DNA from: Variovorax sp. PMC12
Lineage (GTDB): Bacteria > Pseudomonadota > Gammaproteobacteria > Burkholderiales > Burkholderiaceae_C
Reading direction: 5' to 3'
Assembly (NCBI RefSeq): GCF_003019815.1
Contig: NZ_CP027773.1
Span: 4,118,501-4,182,500 of the forward strand
DNA length: 64,000 nucleotides
Below, piece after piece: positions 10,062 through 17,853 of the stretch (position 1 is its first letter; each line of letters opens with the position of its first letter). The notes under the pieces were generated by a model. It saw only the letters and a program-made list of their open reading frames with translations. It was not told where the DNA came from and did no database searches. The position numbers and the translations under genes were made by a program.

Positions 10062-10150
10062 CGACAGGCGCTGCAAAAACGTAATCACTTGTAGCCCAAT
10101 CTGGCGGCCATCGCGGATACTTCGGGACCGATGCGGGGGTTGAGAAAAGC

Positions 10151-10612
10151 ATGTCCATCCAGAATCTGAGCCGCGCCATCGCGGAGAACATGAGCACCGA
10201 CGCTTTTGCGTTGACGTTCAGCGTCCAGCAATGGGAAACGCTGGCCGGCTACCTGCAGCCCATCGAGACCGCCGTCGGCGATGTGCTGATCGAGCAGGGA
10301 ACGCCGGACCGCTCGGTGTTCTTCATCGAGAGCGGCGCCATCAGCGTGCACCGCGTCAGCAGCAAGGAGCAGATGCGGCTTGCCGTGCTCACGCCGGGGT
10401 CCGTGGTGGGCGAAGGCTCGTTCTTCTCGCGCCTGCCGCATTCCGCCAACGTGGTGGTCACCGGCGCGGGCCGCGTATGGCGGCTCAACGCGATCCGCTT
10501 CGCCGAGATGTCGAACCGCCAGCCCAACCTGGCGCTGGAAATCGCGATGGCGCTGGGCGCGGTGATCGCCAAGCGCATGGCACACCGCTCCAAGCGCGTC
10601 GCCGTGACCTGA
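10151..10612 (+). CDS. Stand-alone cyclic-nucleotide-binding domain protein
   Basis: A 153-residue protein made almost entirely of one cNMP-binding (Crp/Fnr-type) beta-roll domain, with VGDVLIEQGTPDRSVFFIES near residues 42-61 and the cassette PGSVVGEGSFFSRLPHSANV near 80-99. The second segment resembles the phosphate-binding cassette, but the usual Arg-Ser/Thr-Ala is replaced by HSA, so cyclic nucleotide binding is uncertain. There is no helix-turn-helix after the domain, so it is not a classical transcription factor. It may bind a ligand and act on a partner. Neighbours give no clear operon partner. Confidence 0.75.
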   Translation: MSIQNLSRAIAENMSTDAFALTFSVQQWETLAGYLQPIETAVGDVLIEQGTPDRSVFFIESGAISVHRVSSKEQMRLAVLTPGSVVGEGSFFSRLPHSANVVVTGAGRVWRLNAIRFAEMSNRQPNLALEIAMALGAVIAKRMAHRSKRVAVT

Positions 10613-10712
10613 GGCCCCGGCGGCCTCTTCGCCAGACTTCCCTTCCAGATGCGGGCATGCCCGCCAACAGCCCTTTTTCGTTCCGGTTCCCGAGAGTAGT
10701 CAGTAGTACGCC

Positions 10713-11651
10713 ATGGCCTTGATCTGTCCGGTCTGCAGCACGGAAAACCGTGACGGCGCGAATTTCTGCCGGAGCTGCGGTGCCACGCTGTCCGGCAAGG
10801 CCGCGAGGATTCCCCCGCCGCCGAGCCCGGAGCGCGAGTGGGCGACCACCGCTCCCGCCCAGCTGCGCGCACCGACCATACCCGCGCCGCTCTTCGATCC
10901 GCGCAAGGCCGAGCCTGGGCGTTCGTTCTTCGGAAGATCGCCCACCCCGCCACCGTCGGACGACCAGGAGACGGTGGTCATGGTCTACGACGATCCCCCA
11001 CCGCCGCCGCCCGCGCCATCGTCGGGCTTCGAGACGGCGCGGCCGGAAAAGGCCGAGCGCAAGCGCACCCGGGTCAAGGTCCGGCGGCCGGTCGAGCGGC
11101 CGCCCCGCAAGCGGGTCATCCTGCTGTGGCTCGGGCTGCTGGCGGTGGCGGTACTGATGATGGTCGCGGGCTGGTACGGCTACGGAACCAGCAAGGCGCC
11201 CGCGGCGGTCACCGATCCCGGACCGGCGGTGTCGGCACCGCCCGTCGAGCCAGCGACGCCTCCAGCCGAGCCGGCACCACCCACGGCGCAGGCGCCGGCC
11301 GCGCCGCAGCCTCCGGCGGCCGAGGCACCTCCCGTCGCCGAAGCCGCACCGCCTGCGGCAAGCACCAGGCCCGCCGCCCGGCCACGCAAGCAGGCAACCG
11401 TTTCAGCCCCCGCGCCCGGCGCCGCCGAGACTCCGGCGCCGGCCGTCGCGGCAGCCCCGCCGCCACCGGCACCCGCCCCTCCCGCCCCCGAGCCCCTGGC
11501 CCAGTGCGGCGACCGCAACTTCATCGCGCGGGCGCAGTGCATGGCCGCGCAGTGCCTCAAGGCCGAGTACAAGGCCCATTCGCAATGCGAGGCGGTGCGC
11601 CGCCAGCAGCGCATCGACGAAGAAAAACGCAACCCGACGCTGATCAACTGA
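10713..11651 (+). CDS. Zinc-ribbon membrane protein with Pro/Ala-rich linker
   Basis: Function unknown. The 312-residue product starts with a zinc ribbon, CPVCSTENRDGANFCRSCGA (residues 5-24). A basic segment (KAERKRTRVKVRRPVERPPR) leads into one transmembrane helix at about 135-155 (ILLWLGLLAVAVLMMVAGWY). A Pro/Ala-rich stretch of about 95 residues follows, then a C-terminal block with several Cys residues (QCGDRNFIARAQCMAAQC). By the positive-inside rule, the zinc ribbon should be cytoplasmic and the Cys block periplasmic. The repeated Pro/Ala codons make a low-complexity tract at 11200-11500. It is convergent with the antiporter gene. Confidence 0.8.
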   Translation: MALICPVCSTENRDGANFCRSCGATLSGKAARIPPPPSPEREWATTAPAQLRAPTIPAPLFDPRKAEPGRSFFGRSPTPPPSDDQETVVMVYDDPPPPPPAPSSGFETARPEKAERKRTRVKVRRPVERPPRKRVILLWLGLLAVAVLMMVAGWYGYGTSKAPAAVTDPGPAVSAPPVEPATPPAEPAPPTAQAPAAPQPPAAEAPPVAEAAPPAASTRPAARPRKQATVSAPAPGAAETPAPAVAAAPPPPAPAPPAPEPLAQCGDRNFIARAQCMAAQCLKAEYKAHSQCEAVRRQQRIDEEKRNPTLIN

Positions 11652-11678
11652 GCTGAGCGGCCCCTCGGCCGCCTCAGC
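11652..11678. terminator. Hairpin between two convergent genes
   Basis: GCTGAGCGGCC, loop CCTC, then GGCCG plus CTCAGC forms an 11 bp stem with one bulged C. It begins directly after one stop codon and covers the antiporter stop codon at 11674-11676. There is no T-run on either strand, so any terminating effect is a guess from position and stem strength. Confidence 0.3.
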
Positions 11679-13659
11679 CCTTCTGCAGCCGCTCGATCGC
11701 CACGGCCAGCGCGGTCGGCTTGCCGGACAGCACCAGCGTGTCGCCGTCGGTCAGCACCGTGTCGCCGGCCGGCGTGCGCGGCTGGCCGTCATGGCGGCGA
11801 ACGCTCGCGACGCGCACGCCCAGCGTCGGCAGCGCCAGCTGCTCCAGCGTCTGGCCGACGGCGCGGGCGCCGGCGTTCAGGGTGAAGCTGTTGAGCCGTT
11901 CGTGGTCGACCTCGTCGGCCTTGTCGTCGTCGGCGCCGTGGAAGTAGCCGCGCAGCAGGTTGTAGCGCGCGTCGCGCTGGTCCTGCACCACGCGGATCAC
12001 GCGCCGCATCGGCACGCCGACCAGCGCCAGCGCATGGCTGGCGAGCATCAGCGAACCCTCGATGGCTTCGGGCACCACCTCGGTGGCGCCGGCGGCCTGC
12101 AGCTTCTCGAGGTCGTGGTCGTCCTGCGTGCGCACGATCACCGGCACGTGGGCGGCGTGGGCGCGCGTGTTGGCCAGCACCTTCATGGCGCCCGGCACGT
12201 CCAGGTAGGTGACCACCACCGCGCTGGCGCGTGCCAGGCCGGCGGCCATCAGCGCCTGCAGCCGCGCCGCGTCGCCGAACACCACCGAGTCGCCGGCGGC
12301 GGCGGCCTGGCGCACGCGGTCGGGGTCGAGGTCGAGCGCCATGTACGGGATGCCTTCGCGCTCCAGGATGCGCGCCAGGTTCTGGCCGCAGCGCCCGTAG
12401 CCGCAGATGATCACGTGCTGCGCCGTGTTGATGGTCTTGCGCGCGATGCTCGTCATCTGCAGCGACTGCTGCAGCCAGTCGCTGGCCACCAGCTTCCGCA
12501 CGATGGCGTTGCTGTACATGATGATGAAAGGCGTCGCCAGCATCGACAGCACCATCGACGCCAGCACCGGATTGGCCAGCCACGACGGCAGCAGGCTGCG
12601 CTCCTGCGCCAGCGTCAGCAGCACGAAGCCGAATTCGCCGGCCTGCGCGAGGTAAAGGCCGGTGCGCAGCGACACGCCCGAGGTGGCCCCGAGCACCCTT
12701 GCCAGCACCGTCACCAGCCCGAGCTTGAACCCCAGCGGCACCAGCAGCAGCACGCCCACCAGCATCCAGCGCTCGACCACGATGTGCCAGTCGAGCGACA
12801 TGCCCACGGTGATGAAGAACAGCCCCAGCAGCACGTCGTGGAAGGGGCGGATGTCGGTCTCGACCTGGTGCTTGTATTCGGTTTCCGACACCAGCATGCC
12901 CGCGATGAACGCGCCCAGCGCCAGGCTCAGGCCGGCCAGCTCGGTGAGCCAGGCGAGCCCCAGCGTCACCAGCAGCACGTTCAGGATGAACAGCTCCTCG
13001 CTGCGCCGCCGCGCCACCAGCGTGAGCCACCAGCGCATGACGCGCGGGCCGCCGTAGAGCAGCACGCCGATCAGGAAGGTGGCCTTCAGCAGCGCGAGGC
13101 CGAGCGCCTTGGCCAGGGCCTCGGGCGGCGCGCCCAGCGCGGGGATCAGCACCAGCAGCGGCACCACCGCCAGGTCCTGGAACAGCAGCACGCCCATCAC
13201 GCGCTTGCCGTGTTCGCTCTCGAGCTCCAGCCGCTCGGCCATCAGCTTGACGACGATGGCGGTGCTGCTCATGGTGAGCGCGCCCGACAGCGCCAGCGCG
13301 GTCTGCCAGCCGAGCTGCCATGACGGCGGCAGCAGCCGCGCGATCAGCAGCGCGCCGGCCGTGGCGATGGCCATCGTCAGCAGCACCTGCAGCAGGCCGA
13401 GCCCGAACACGTGCTTTCGCATCGCGCGCAGCTTGGGCAGGCTGAATTCCAGCCCGATCACGAACATCAGGAACACGACGCCGAATTCGCCCAGGTGCCG
13501 GATGCCTTCGGAGTTCTGCGCCAGCGCGAACGCATGCGGGCCGATCAGCACGCCGGCAGACAGGTAGCCCAGCATCGGGGGCAGCTTCAGGGAGCGGCAG
13601 GCCACCACGCCGATCACCGCGGCAAGCAGGTACAACAGCGTGAGATCGAACGAAGACAT
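11674..13659 (-). CDS. CPA2-family monovalent cation:proton antiporter with RCK domain
   Basis: Kef/YbaL-like inner-membrane transporter, 661 residues, beginning MSSFDLTLLYLLAAVIGVVA. The first 390 or so residues are a Na+/H+ exchanger fold with about 12 hydrophobic helices (HLGEFGVVFLMFVIGLEFSL is typical of KefB/KefC). A cytosolic TrkA-N nucleotide-binding domain follows (VIICGYGRCGQNLARILERE), then a TrkA-C region with RVASVRRHDGQPR. The frame is open for a further 1 kb upstream across kdsD, but that part is antisense to a real gene. The ATG at 13657-13659 gives the expected start. Substrate (K+ or Na+) cannot be settled from sequence. Confidence 0.9.
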   Translation of the reverse strand: MSSFDLTLLYLLAAVIGVVACRSLKLPPMLGYLSAGVLIGPHAFALAQNSEGIRHLGEFGVVFLMFVIGLEFSLPKLRAMRKHVFGLGLLQVLLTMAIATAGALLIARLLPPSWQLGWQTALALSGALTMSSTAIVVKLMAERLELESEHGKRVMGVLLFQDLAVVPLLVLIPALGAPPEALAKALGLALLKATFLIGVLLYGGPRVMRWWLTLVARRRSEELFILNVLLVTLGLAWLTELAGLSLALGAFIAGMLVSETEYKHQVETDIRPFHDVLLGLFFITVGMSLDWHIVVERWMLVGVLLLVPLGFKLGLVTVLARVLGATSGVSLRTGLYLAQAGEFGFVLLTLAQERSLLPSWLANPVLASMVLSMLATPFIIMYSNAIVRKLVASDWLQQSLQMTSIARKTINTAQHVIICGYGRCGQNLARILEREGIPYMALDLDPDRVRQAAAAGDSVVFGDAARLQALMAAGLARASAVVVTYLDVPGAMKVLANTRAHAAHVPVIVRTQDDHDLEKLQAAGATEVVPEAIEGSLMLASHALALVGVPMRRVIRVVQDQRDARYNLLRGYFHGADDDKADEVDHERLNSFTLNAGARAVGQTLEQLALPTLGVRVASVRRHDGQPRTPAGDTVLTDGDTLVLSGKPTALAVAIERLQKG

Positions 13660-13749
13660 AGGCGCCGATGCTAGAGCAATGTCCGTGCCCCGGGCTTCGC
13701 CGGGGCGTGCACGTATATCCCCGGATTGGCCGCCCCGTAAAATCTGCCG

Positions 13750-14751
13750 ATGAGCTCCCGTCCCGTCCCGGCCCCCGTGGTCGACCCCGAAGCGATCCTC
13801 TCCCGGGCACGCATCACTTTCGACATCGAAGCCGAAGCCGTCTCCGGCCTGAAGGCCCGCGTCGGGCCGAGCTTCGTCGACGCCGTGCGCAAGATCCTCG
13901 AAGTGCGCGGCCGCGTGGTCGTCATGGGCATGGGCAAGAGCGGCCACGTCGGCCGCAAGATCGCCGCCACCCTCGCCTCCACCGGCACGCCCGCGATGTT
14001 CGTGCACCCGGCCGAGGCCAGCCACGGCGACCTCGGCATGATCAAGTCGGTCGACTTGGTGCTGGCCATCTCCAACAGCGGCGAAGTCGACGAGCTCACC
14101 GTCATCCTGCCGGTCGTCAAGCGCCAGGGCGTGCCCCTGATCGCCATGACCGGCCGCCCCGAGTCCACGCTTGCGCGCCATGCCGACATCGTGATCGACG
14201 CCGGCGTCTCCAAGGAAGCCTGCCCGCTCAACCTCGCCCCCACCGCGAGCACCACCGCCCAGATGGCGATGGGCGACGCGCTGGCCGTGGCGCTGCTCGA
14301 CGCGCGCGGCTTCGGCTCCGAAGACTTCGCGCGCTCGCATCCGGGCGGCGCGCTCGGGCGCAAACTGCTCACCCACGTGAGCGACGTCATGCGCTCCGGC
14401 GACGAGGTGCCGCGCGTGCCGCCGTCGGCCACCATCAGCGAGCTGATGCGCGCGATGAGCATCAAGGGCTTCGGCGCCGCCGCGGTGGTCGAGCCCGACG
14501 GCCGGGCCTCGGGCATCTTCACCGACGGCGACCTGCGCCGCCTGATCGAAGCCGGCGCCGACCTGCGCAGCCCCAAGGCGGCCGAGGTGATGCACCACAA
14601 CCCGCGCACCATCCGCGTCGACGCGCTGGCCGTCGAAGCCGCCGAGCTCATGGAGCAATGCGGCATCACCCGGCTGTTCGTGATCGACGGCGCGGGCGTG
14701 GTCGTGGGTGCGATCAACACCAACGACCTGATGCGCGCGAAGGTCATCTGA
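13750..14751 (+). CDS. kdsD: D-arabinose-5-phosphate isomerase
   Basis: Converts ribulose 5-phosphate to arabinose 5-phosphate, the first committed step to Kdo in lipopolysaccharide synthesis. The 333-residue product has an SIS domain (GMGKSGHVGRKIAATLASTG near residue 58, then HPAEASHGDLGM) followed by a tandem CBS pair in the last 120 residues (VSDVMRSGDEVPRVPPSATI and GIFTDGDLRRLI). Length equals the KdsD/KpsF norm of about 330. Its TGA overlaps the kdsC ATG by one base (TGATG). The pairing with kdsC and lptC supports the role over the paralogue GutQ. Confidence 0.95.
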   Translation: MSSRPVPAPVVDPEAILSRARITFDIEAEAVSGLKARVGPSFVDAVRKILEVRGRVVVMGMGKSGHVGRKIAATLASTGTPAMFVHPAEASHGDLGMIKSVDLVLAISNSGEVDELTVILPVVKRQGVPLIAMTGRPESTLARHADIVIDAGVSKEACPLNLAPTASTTAQMAMGDALAVALLDARGFGSEDFARSHPGGALGRKLLTHVSDVMRSGDEVPRVPPSATISELMRAMSIKGFGAAAVVEPDGRASGIFTDGDLRRLIEAGADLRSPKAAEVMHHNPRTIRVDALAVEAAELMEQCGITRLFVIDGAGVVVGAINTNDLMRAKVI

Positions 14752-15299
14752 TGGCGCTCGAGTTCCAGGCCGAGACCCTGCTCGCCGCGCAGGACGTGCG
14801 CATCGTTTTCTTCGACATCGACGGCGTCCTGACCGACGGCGGCGTGTACTTCACCGAGCACGGCGAAACGCTCAAGCGCTTCAGCATCCTCGACGGCTAC
14901 GGCCTCAAGCTGCTGCGCAAGGCGGGCATCGTGCCCGCGGTGATCACCGGGCGCGATTCCAAGCCGCTGCGCGTGCGGCTCGAGGCGCTGGGCATCGAGC
15001 ATGTGCGCTACGGCACCGAAGACAAGCTGCCCGCCGCGCAAGCCATGCTCGGCCAGCTGGGCTTCACGTGGGCACAGGCCGCGGCCATCGGCGACGACTG
15101 GCCCGACCTGCCGGTGCTCACGCGCGTGGGTTTCGCGGCGGCGCCGGCCAATGCGCATGCCGAGGTGCGCGGCGTTGCCCGCTACGTCACCAAGGCGCGC
15201 GGCGGCGAAGGCGCGGCGCGCGAGTTCTGCGACCTGCTTCTCACGGCCTGCGGCCAGTACCGCGCCATGCTCGACGCTGCCCGGGGCCCGAACACATGA
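14751..15299 (+). CDS. kdsC: 3-deoxy-D-manno-octulosonate 8-phosphate phosphatase
   Basis: HAD-family phosphatase releasing Kdo from Kdo-8-phosphate. The 182-residue product has the C0-type HAD signature FFDIDGVLTDGGVYF near residue 18 with both catalytic Asp residues, the Kdo-specific SILDGYGLKLLRKAGI, the Thr/Lys region VITGRDS, and the acidic motif AIGDDWPDLPVL. No cap domain is present, as expected for this tetrameric type. It overlaps kdsD by 1 bp and lptC by 4 bp. Confidence 0.95.
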   Translation: MALEFQAETLLAAQDVRIVFFDIDGVLTDGGVYFTEHGETLKRFSILDGYGLKLLRKAGIVPAVITGRDSKPLRVRLEALGIEHVRYGTEDKLPAAQAMLGQLGFTWAQAAAIGDDWPDLPVLTRVGFAAAPANAHAEVRGVARYVTKARGGEGAAREFCDLLLTACGQYRAMLDAARGPNT

Positions 15300-15958
15300 A
15301 CAACGTGAAAAGCGCATGGGGCCTGGTGCGCGGTGTCCTCGACCGCGCCACCATCTACCTGCCGATCATCCTGACGGCGGCCGTCGCGCTCGGCACCTAC
15401 TGGCTGGTGCGCAATGCGCCCAAGCTGCTCGAGCCCACCGCCAAGGCCGCGCCCACGCATGAACCCGACTACTTCATGCGCGACTTCGTCATCAAGAACT
15501 TCCTGCCGAACGGCGACCTGCGCAGCGAGCTGTACGGCGCCGAAGGCCGGCACTACCCCGACACCGACACCATCGAGGTCGACAAGGTGCGCATGCGCTC
15601 CATCTCGCCCGAGGGGCTGGTGACGCGCTCCACCGCCAACCGCGGGCTGTCGAATTCGGACGGCAGCGAGCTGCAGCTGTTCGGCAACGCCATCGTCATC
15701 CGCGACCCGTCGGTGGGTCCCGACGGCAAGCCCACGCCGCGCCTGGAGTTCCGCGGCGAGTTCCTGCACGCCTTCGTCGACACCGAGCGTGTCACGTCGA
15801 ACCAGCCGGTCACGCTGATCCGCGACAAGGACCAGTTCACGGGCGACACGCTCGACTACGACAACTTGAGCGGCGTCGCCAACCTCAAGGGCCGGGTGCG
15901 CGGCGTGCTGATTCCGTCGGCGGCCGCTGCCGCTCCCGCGCCTGCCAAGAAGCGCTGA
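15296..15958 (+). CDS. lptC: LPS export ABC transporter periplasmic protein LptC
   Basis: Bitopic inner-membrane protein that passes lipopolysaccharide from LptBFG to LptA. The product has 220 residues with a single N-terminal helix (about 22-42, TIYLPIILTAAVALGTYWLV) and a periplasmic beta-jellyroll (YFMRDFVIKNFLPNGDLRSE, then GVANLKGRVRG). The ATG at 15296 overlaps the kdsC stop (ATGA). In most proteobacteria lptA and lptB follow; here the next gene is a short-chain dehydrogenase, so those partners must be encoded elsewhere. Confidence 0.93.
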   Translation: MNNVKSAWGLVRGVLDRATIYLPIILTAAVALGTYWLVRNAPKLLEPTAKAAPTHEPDYFMRDFVIKNFLPNGDLRSELYGAEGRHYPDTDTIEVDKVRMRSISPEGLVTRSTANRGLSNSDGSELQLFGNAIVIRDPSVGPDGKPTPRLEFRGEFLHAFVDTERVTSNQPVTLIRDKDQFTGDTLDYDNLSGVANLKGRVRGVLIPSAAAAAPAPAKKR

Positions 15959-15988
15959 CAACAAGAAGACCGCGAAAGAAGATCACGC

Positions 15989-16774
15989 ATGACCACCTCG
16001 GCCCCGCTCGTCTTCATCACCGGCGCGTCGAGCGGTATCGGCCAGGCCCTGGCCGCGAGCTTCCACGACGCGGGCTACAGGCTGGCGCTGGTGGCCCGGC
16101 GCACGGCGGAGATCGAGGCCTGGGCAAAGTCGCGCGGTCTGGGCGCGGACGGCTACCGGGTCTACAAGGCCGACGTGGCGCAGACCGACAGCATCGTGGC
16201 CGCCGGCAATGACTGCATCGCGCAGCAGGGGTTGCCCGACGTGGTGATCGCCAACGCGGGCATCAGCATCGGCATCGACACCGCGGAGCGCGCCGACCTC
16301 GACGTGCTTTCGCAGACCTTCGCCACCAACAACGTCGGGCTGGCGGCGACCTTCCATCCGTTCGTGCGGGCGATGGTGCAGCGCGGCAGCGGCCGGCTGG
16401 TCGGCATCGGCAGCGTTGCATCCATCCGCGGCCTGCCCGGCCACGGGGCCTACTGCGCAAGCAAGGCCGGCGTGGTCGCGTACTGCGAGAGCCTGCGCGG
16501 AGAGCTGCACAACAGCGGCGTGAAGGTGGTCACCCTCTGCCCCGGCTATATCGACACGCCGCTGACGCAGGGCAACCGCTACGGCATGCCCTTCCTCATG
16601 AAGGCCGAAGACTTTGCCGCCCAGGCGCTGCGTGCCATCGAGTCGGGCACGAGCTACCGCGTCATTCCGTGGCAGATGGGCGTGGTCGCCAAGATCATGC
16701 GCATGCTGCCGAATGCCGTGCTCGACCGCGCGGTACAGGGGCGCGGCCGCAAGAAGCGAAGCGGCGAGGCCTGA
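15989..16774 (+). CDS. Short-chain dehydrogenase/reductase
   Basis: NAD(P)-dependent oxidoreductase of the classical SDR fold, 261 residues. The cofactor-binding TGASSGIGQALA is at residues 11-22, NAGISIG is the structural motif near 90, and the active site is Ser (in GIGSVASIRG), Tyr155 and Lys159 (YCASK). VARR after the second strand suggests NADPH preference, which is an inference. The substrate is not recognisable. It lies 30 bp after lptC on the same strand and may be read with the Kdo genes, but nothing in the sequence ties it to LPS chemistry. A bidirectional terminator follows. Confidence 0.9.
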   Translation: MTTSAPLVFITGASSGIGQALAASFHDAGYRLALVARRTAEIEAWAKSRGLGADGYRVYKADVAQTDSIVAAGNDCIAQQGLPDVVIANAGISIGIDTAERADLDVLSQTFATNNVGLAATFHPFVRAMVQRGSGRLVGIGSVASIRGLPGHGAYCASKAGVVAYCESLRGELHNSGVKVVTLCPGYIDTPLTQGNRYGMPFLMKAEDFAAQALRAIESGTSYRVIPWQMGVVAKIMRMLPNAVLDRAVQGRGRKKRSGEA

Positions 16775-16805
16775 ACCGGCGCGAGGAAAAGCGAGCGGCC
16801 AAAGA

Positions 16806-16829
16806 AAAAGGCTCCGGAAGGAGCCTTTT
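16806..16829. terminator. Bidirectional intrinsic terminator
   Basis: AAAAGGCTCC, loop GGAA, then GGAGCCTTTT is a perfect 10 bp inverted repeat with A/T tails on both sides. It lies between the convergent dehydrogenase and RRM genes, 32 and 29 bp from their stops, and should end transcripts from both. Confidence 0.92.
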
Positions 16830-16857
16830 GTCTTTTCTGTGCGTCGAGGTGCAGGAC

Positions 16858-17397
16858 TCAGTAGCCGCTGTTGCCGCCGCCGTAGCCACCGCCACCACCG
16901 CTGCGACCACCGCCGCCACCGCCACGGGGGCCGGCGCCGTAGGGGCTGCGGAAACCGCCGTCGCCACCACCGCCGCCGCCGCCGCCACTGCGGCCACCGC
17001 CGCCGTAGCCGCCGCCACCGCCGGAGCGGCCACCGCCGCCACCACCGTAGCCGCCACCACCGCCGCCGCCGTAGCCACCGCCACCACCGCCGCCATAACC
17101 ACCACCGCCGCCGCCGTAGCCGCCGCCACCGCTACGGGGGGGGCGTGCTTCCATGGGACGTGCTTCGTTGACGACGACGCTGCGGCCGCCCAGGGGCTGG
17201 CCGTTCATGCCGTTGATGGCGGCCTGTGCTTCCGCGTCACTGCCCATCTCGACGAAGCCGAAGCCCTTCGAGCGGCCGGTGTCGCGCTCCATCATGACCT
17301 TGGCGCTGGTCACTGCGCCGAACTGGCCGAAGGCCTGTTCGAGATCACCGTCGCGCACCGAGTAAGGCAGGTTGCCGACGTACAGTTTGTTGCCCAT
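16858..17397 (-). CDS. Glycine-rich RNA-binding protein with one RRM
   Basis: A 179-residue protein with one RNA recognition motif in residues 1-80: RNP2 is LYVGNL and RNP1 is KGFGFVEM. The C-terminal half is almost pure Gly/Tyr/Arg (GGYGGGGG repeats), like cyanobacterial and plant glycine-rich RNA-binding proteins that respond to cold. The TTG at 17398-17400 is also in frame, but the ATG at 17395-17397 lies 8 bases from a good AGGAG site and gives the usual N-terminus MGNKLYVGNLPYSV. The low-complexity tail suggests RNA annealing or condensate behaviour, which is inference. A terminator shared with the dehydrogenase lies downstream. Confidence 0.93.
   Translation of the reverse strand: MGNKLYVGNLPYSVRDGDLEQAFGQFGAVTSAKVMMERDTGRSKGFGFVEMGSDAEAQAAINGMNGQPLGGRSVVVNEARPMEARPPRSGGGGYGGGGGGYGGGGGGGYGGGGGGGYGGGGGGRSGGGGGYGGGGRSGGGGGGGGDGGFRSPYGAGPRGGGGGGRSGGGGGYGGGNSGY
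16862..17135 (-). repeat. Low-complexity GGN-codon tract
   Basis: Irregular tandem CCGCCACC/GCCGCCACC units (plus-strand reading) encode the Gly-rich tail of the RRM protein. Unit length varies and no unique spacers exist. The tract is prone to slippage and its length probably differs between strains. Confidence 0.85.
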
Positions 17398-17662
17398 CAA
17401 GGGACTCCTATAAACACATCAAGAAAAGCGATGGAGTCCCGAAAGCATCACTCAAACGAGAGCGTCGAGTCGCGCGAAACTGACCGATCACCGAACTGCC
17501 TCCCCACCAAAATGAAGTGGGAGGCTCGTGCATTATGGGTGAAATATCCGAAAAGCAAGCAGGAATTTGCTTCTTGAGGTAGCGCCTGTGAAAACAATCA
17601 AAAGCTAGCGCCCGCTTACAAGATCGGGTTAGGCCCTTGGCGCTACAGGTAGAATCTCGCCC
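17398..17662. other. Intergenic region between divergent RRM and Mn-exporter genes
   Basis: About 265 bp before the riboswitch. Read on the minus strand, CATAAT near 17533-17538 is a possible -10 for the RRM gene, which would give it a leader of about 130 nt. On the plus strand, TAGAAT (17650-17655) just before the aptamer is a possible -10 for the riboswitch transcript, without a convincing -35. No open frame or repeat was recognised. Confidence 0.4.
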
Positions 17663-17776
17663 GTCATTGGGGAGTAGCCGCCTTCCGATCTGCGAGAGGG
17701 GCCCGCGTCAACAGACTTGTCCTGCCCCACAGGACATGGCGCGTGCAGTGAGAAAACACCTGGCGAGACCTTTGAC
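17663..17776 (+). promoter_or_regulatory. yybP-ykoY manganese riboswitch aptamer
   Basis: The family's conserved segments are present in order: GGGGAGTAGCCG at 17669-17680, GCGTCAACAGAC in the middle near 17705-17716, and CTGGCGAGACCTTTG at 17760-17774. GTCA (17663-17666) and TGAC (17773-17776) can close the P1 stem. This class binds Mn2+ and controls manganese exporters, which fits the TMEM165/GDT1 gene 78 bp downstream. Confidence 0.9.
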
Positions 17777-17834
17777 CGTGCAACTTCGGGAATATGGCCG
17801 AAGGTGTTGCACGGTCAATTGCGTCCTTCGGCCA
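17772..17834 (+). promoter_or_regulatory. Expression platform of the Mn riboswitch: competing hairpins
   Basis: Hairpin I pairs TTGACCGTGCAAC (17772-17784) with GTTGCACGGTCAA (17806-17818), 13 perfect bp, extended by TTCGG/CCGAA inside. Hairpin II pairs TGGCCGAAGG (17795-17804) with CCTTCGGCCA (17825-17834), 10 perfect bp. They share 17795-17818 and cannot both form. The left arm of hairpin I also overlaps the P1 3' strand. Neither has a T-run, so control is more likely at translation or by Rho than by intrinsic termination. Confidence 0.7.
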
Positions 17835-17853
17835 AGAAACCCCACGTTCAAAA

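Noticed and set aside
13660..14658. 333-codon N-terminal extension of the antiporter
   Set aside because: It is antisense to kdsD; the real protein starts with its first membrane helix at 13659.
16861..17130. CRISPR-like array of short CCGCCACC units
   Set aside because: Units vary in length with no unique spacers and encode the Gly-rich tail of the RRM protein.
16669..17577. Plus-strand frame of 302 codons rich in Ala/Thr
   Set aside because: It is the reverse reading of the Gly-rich repeat and crosses the intrinsic terminator at 16806-16829.
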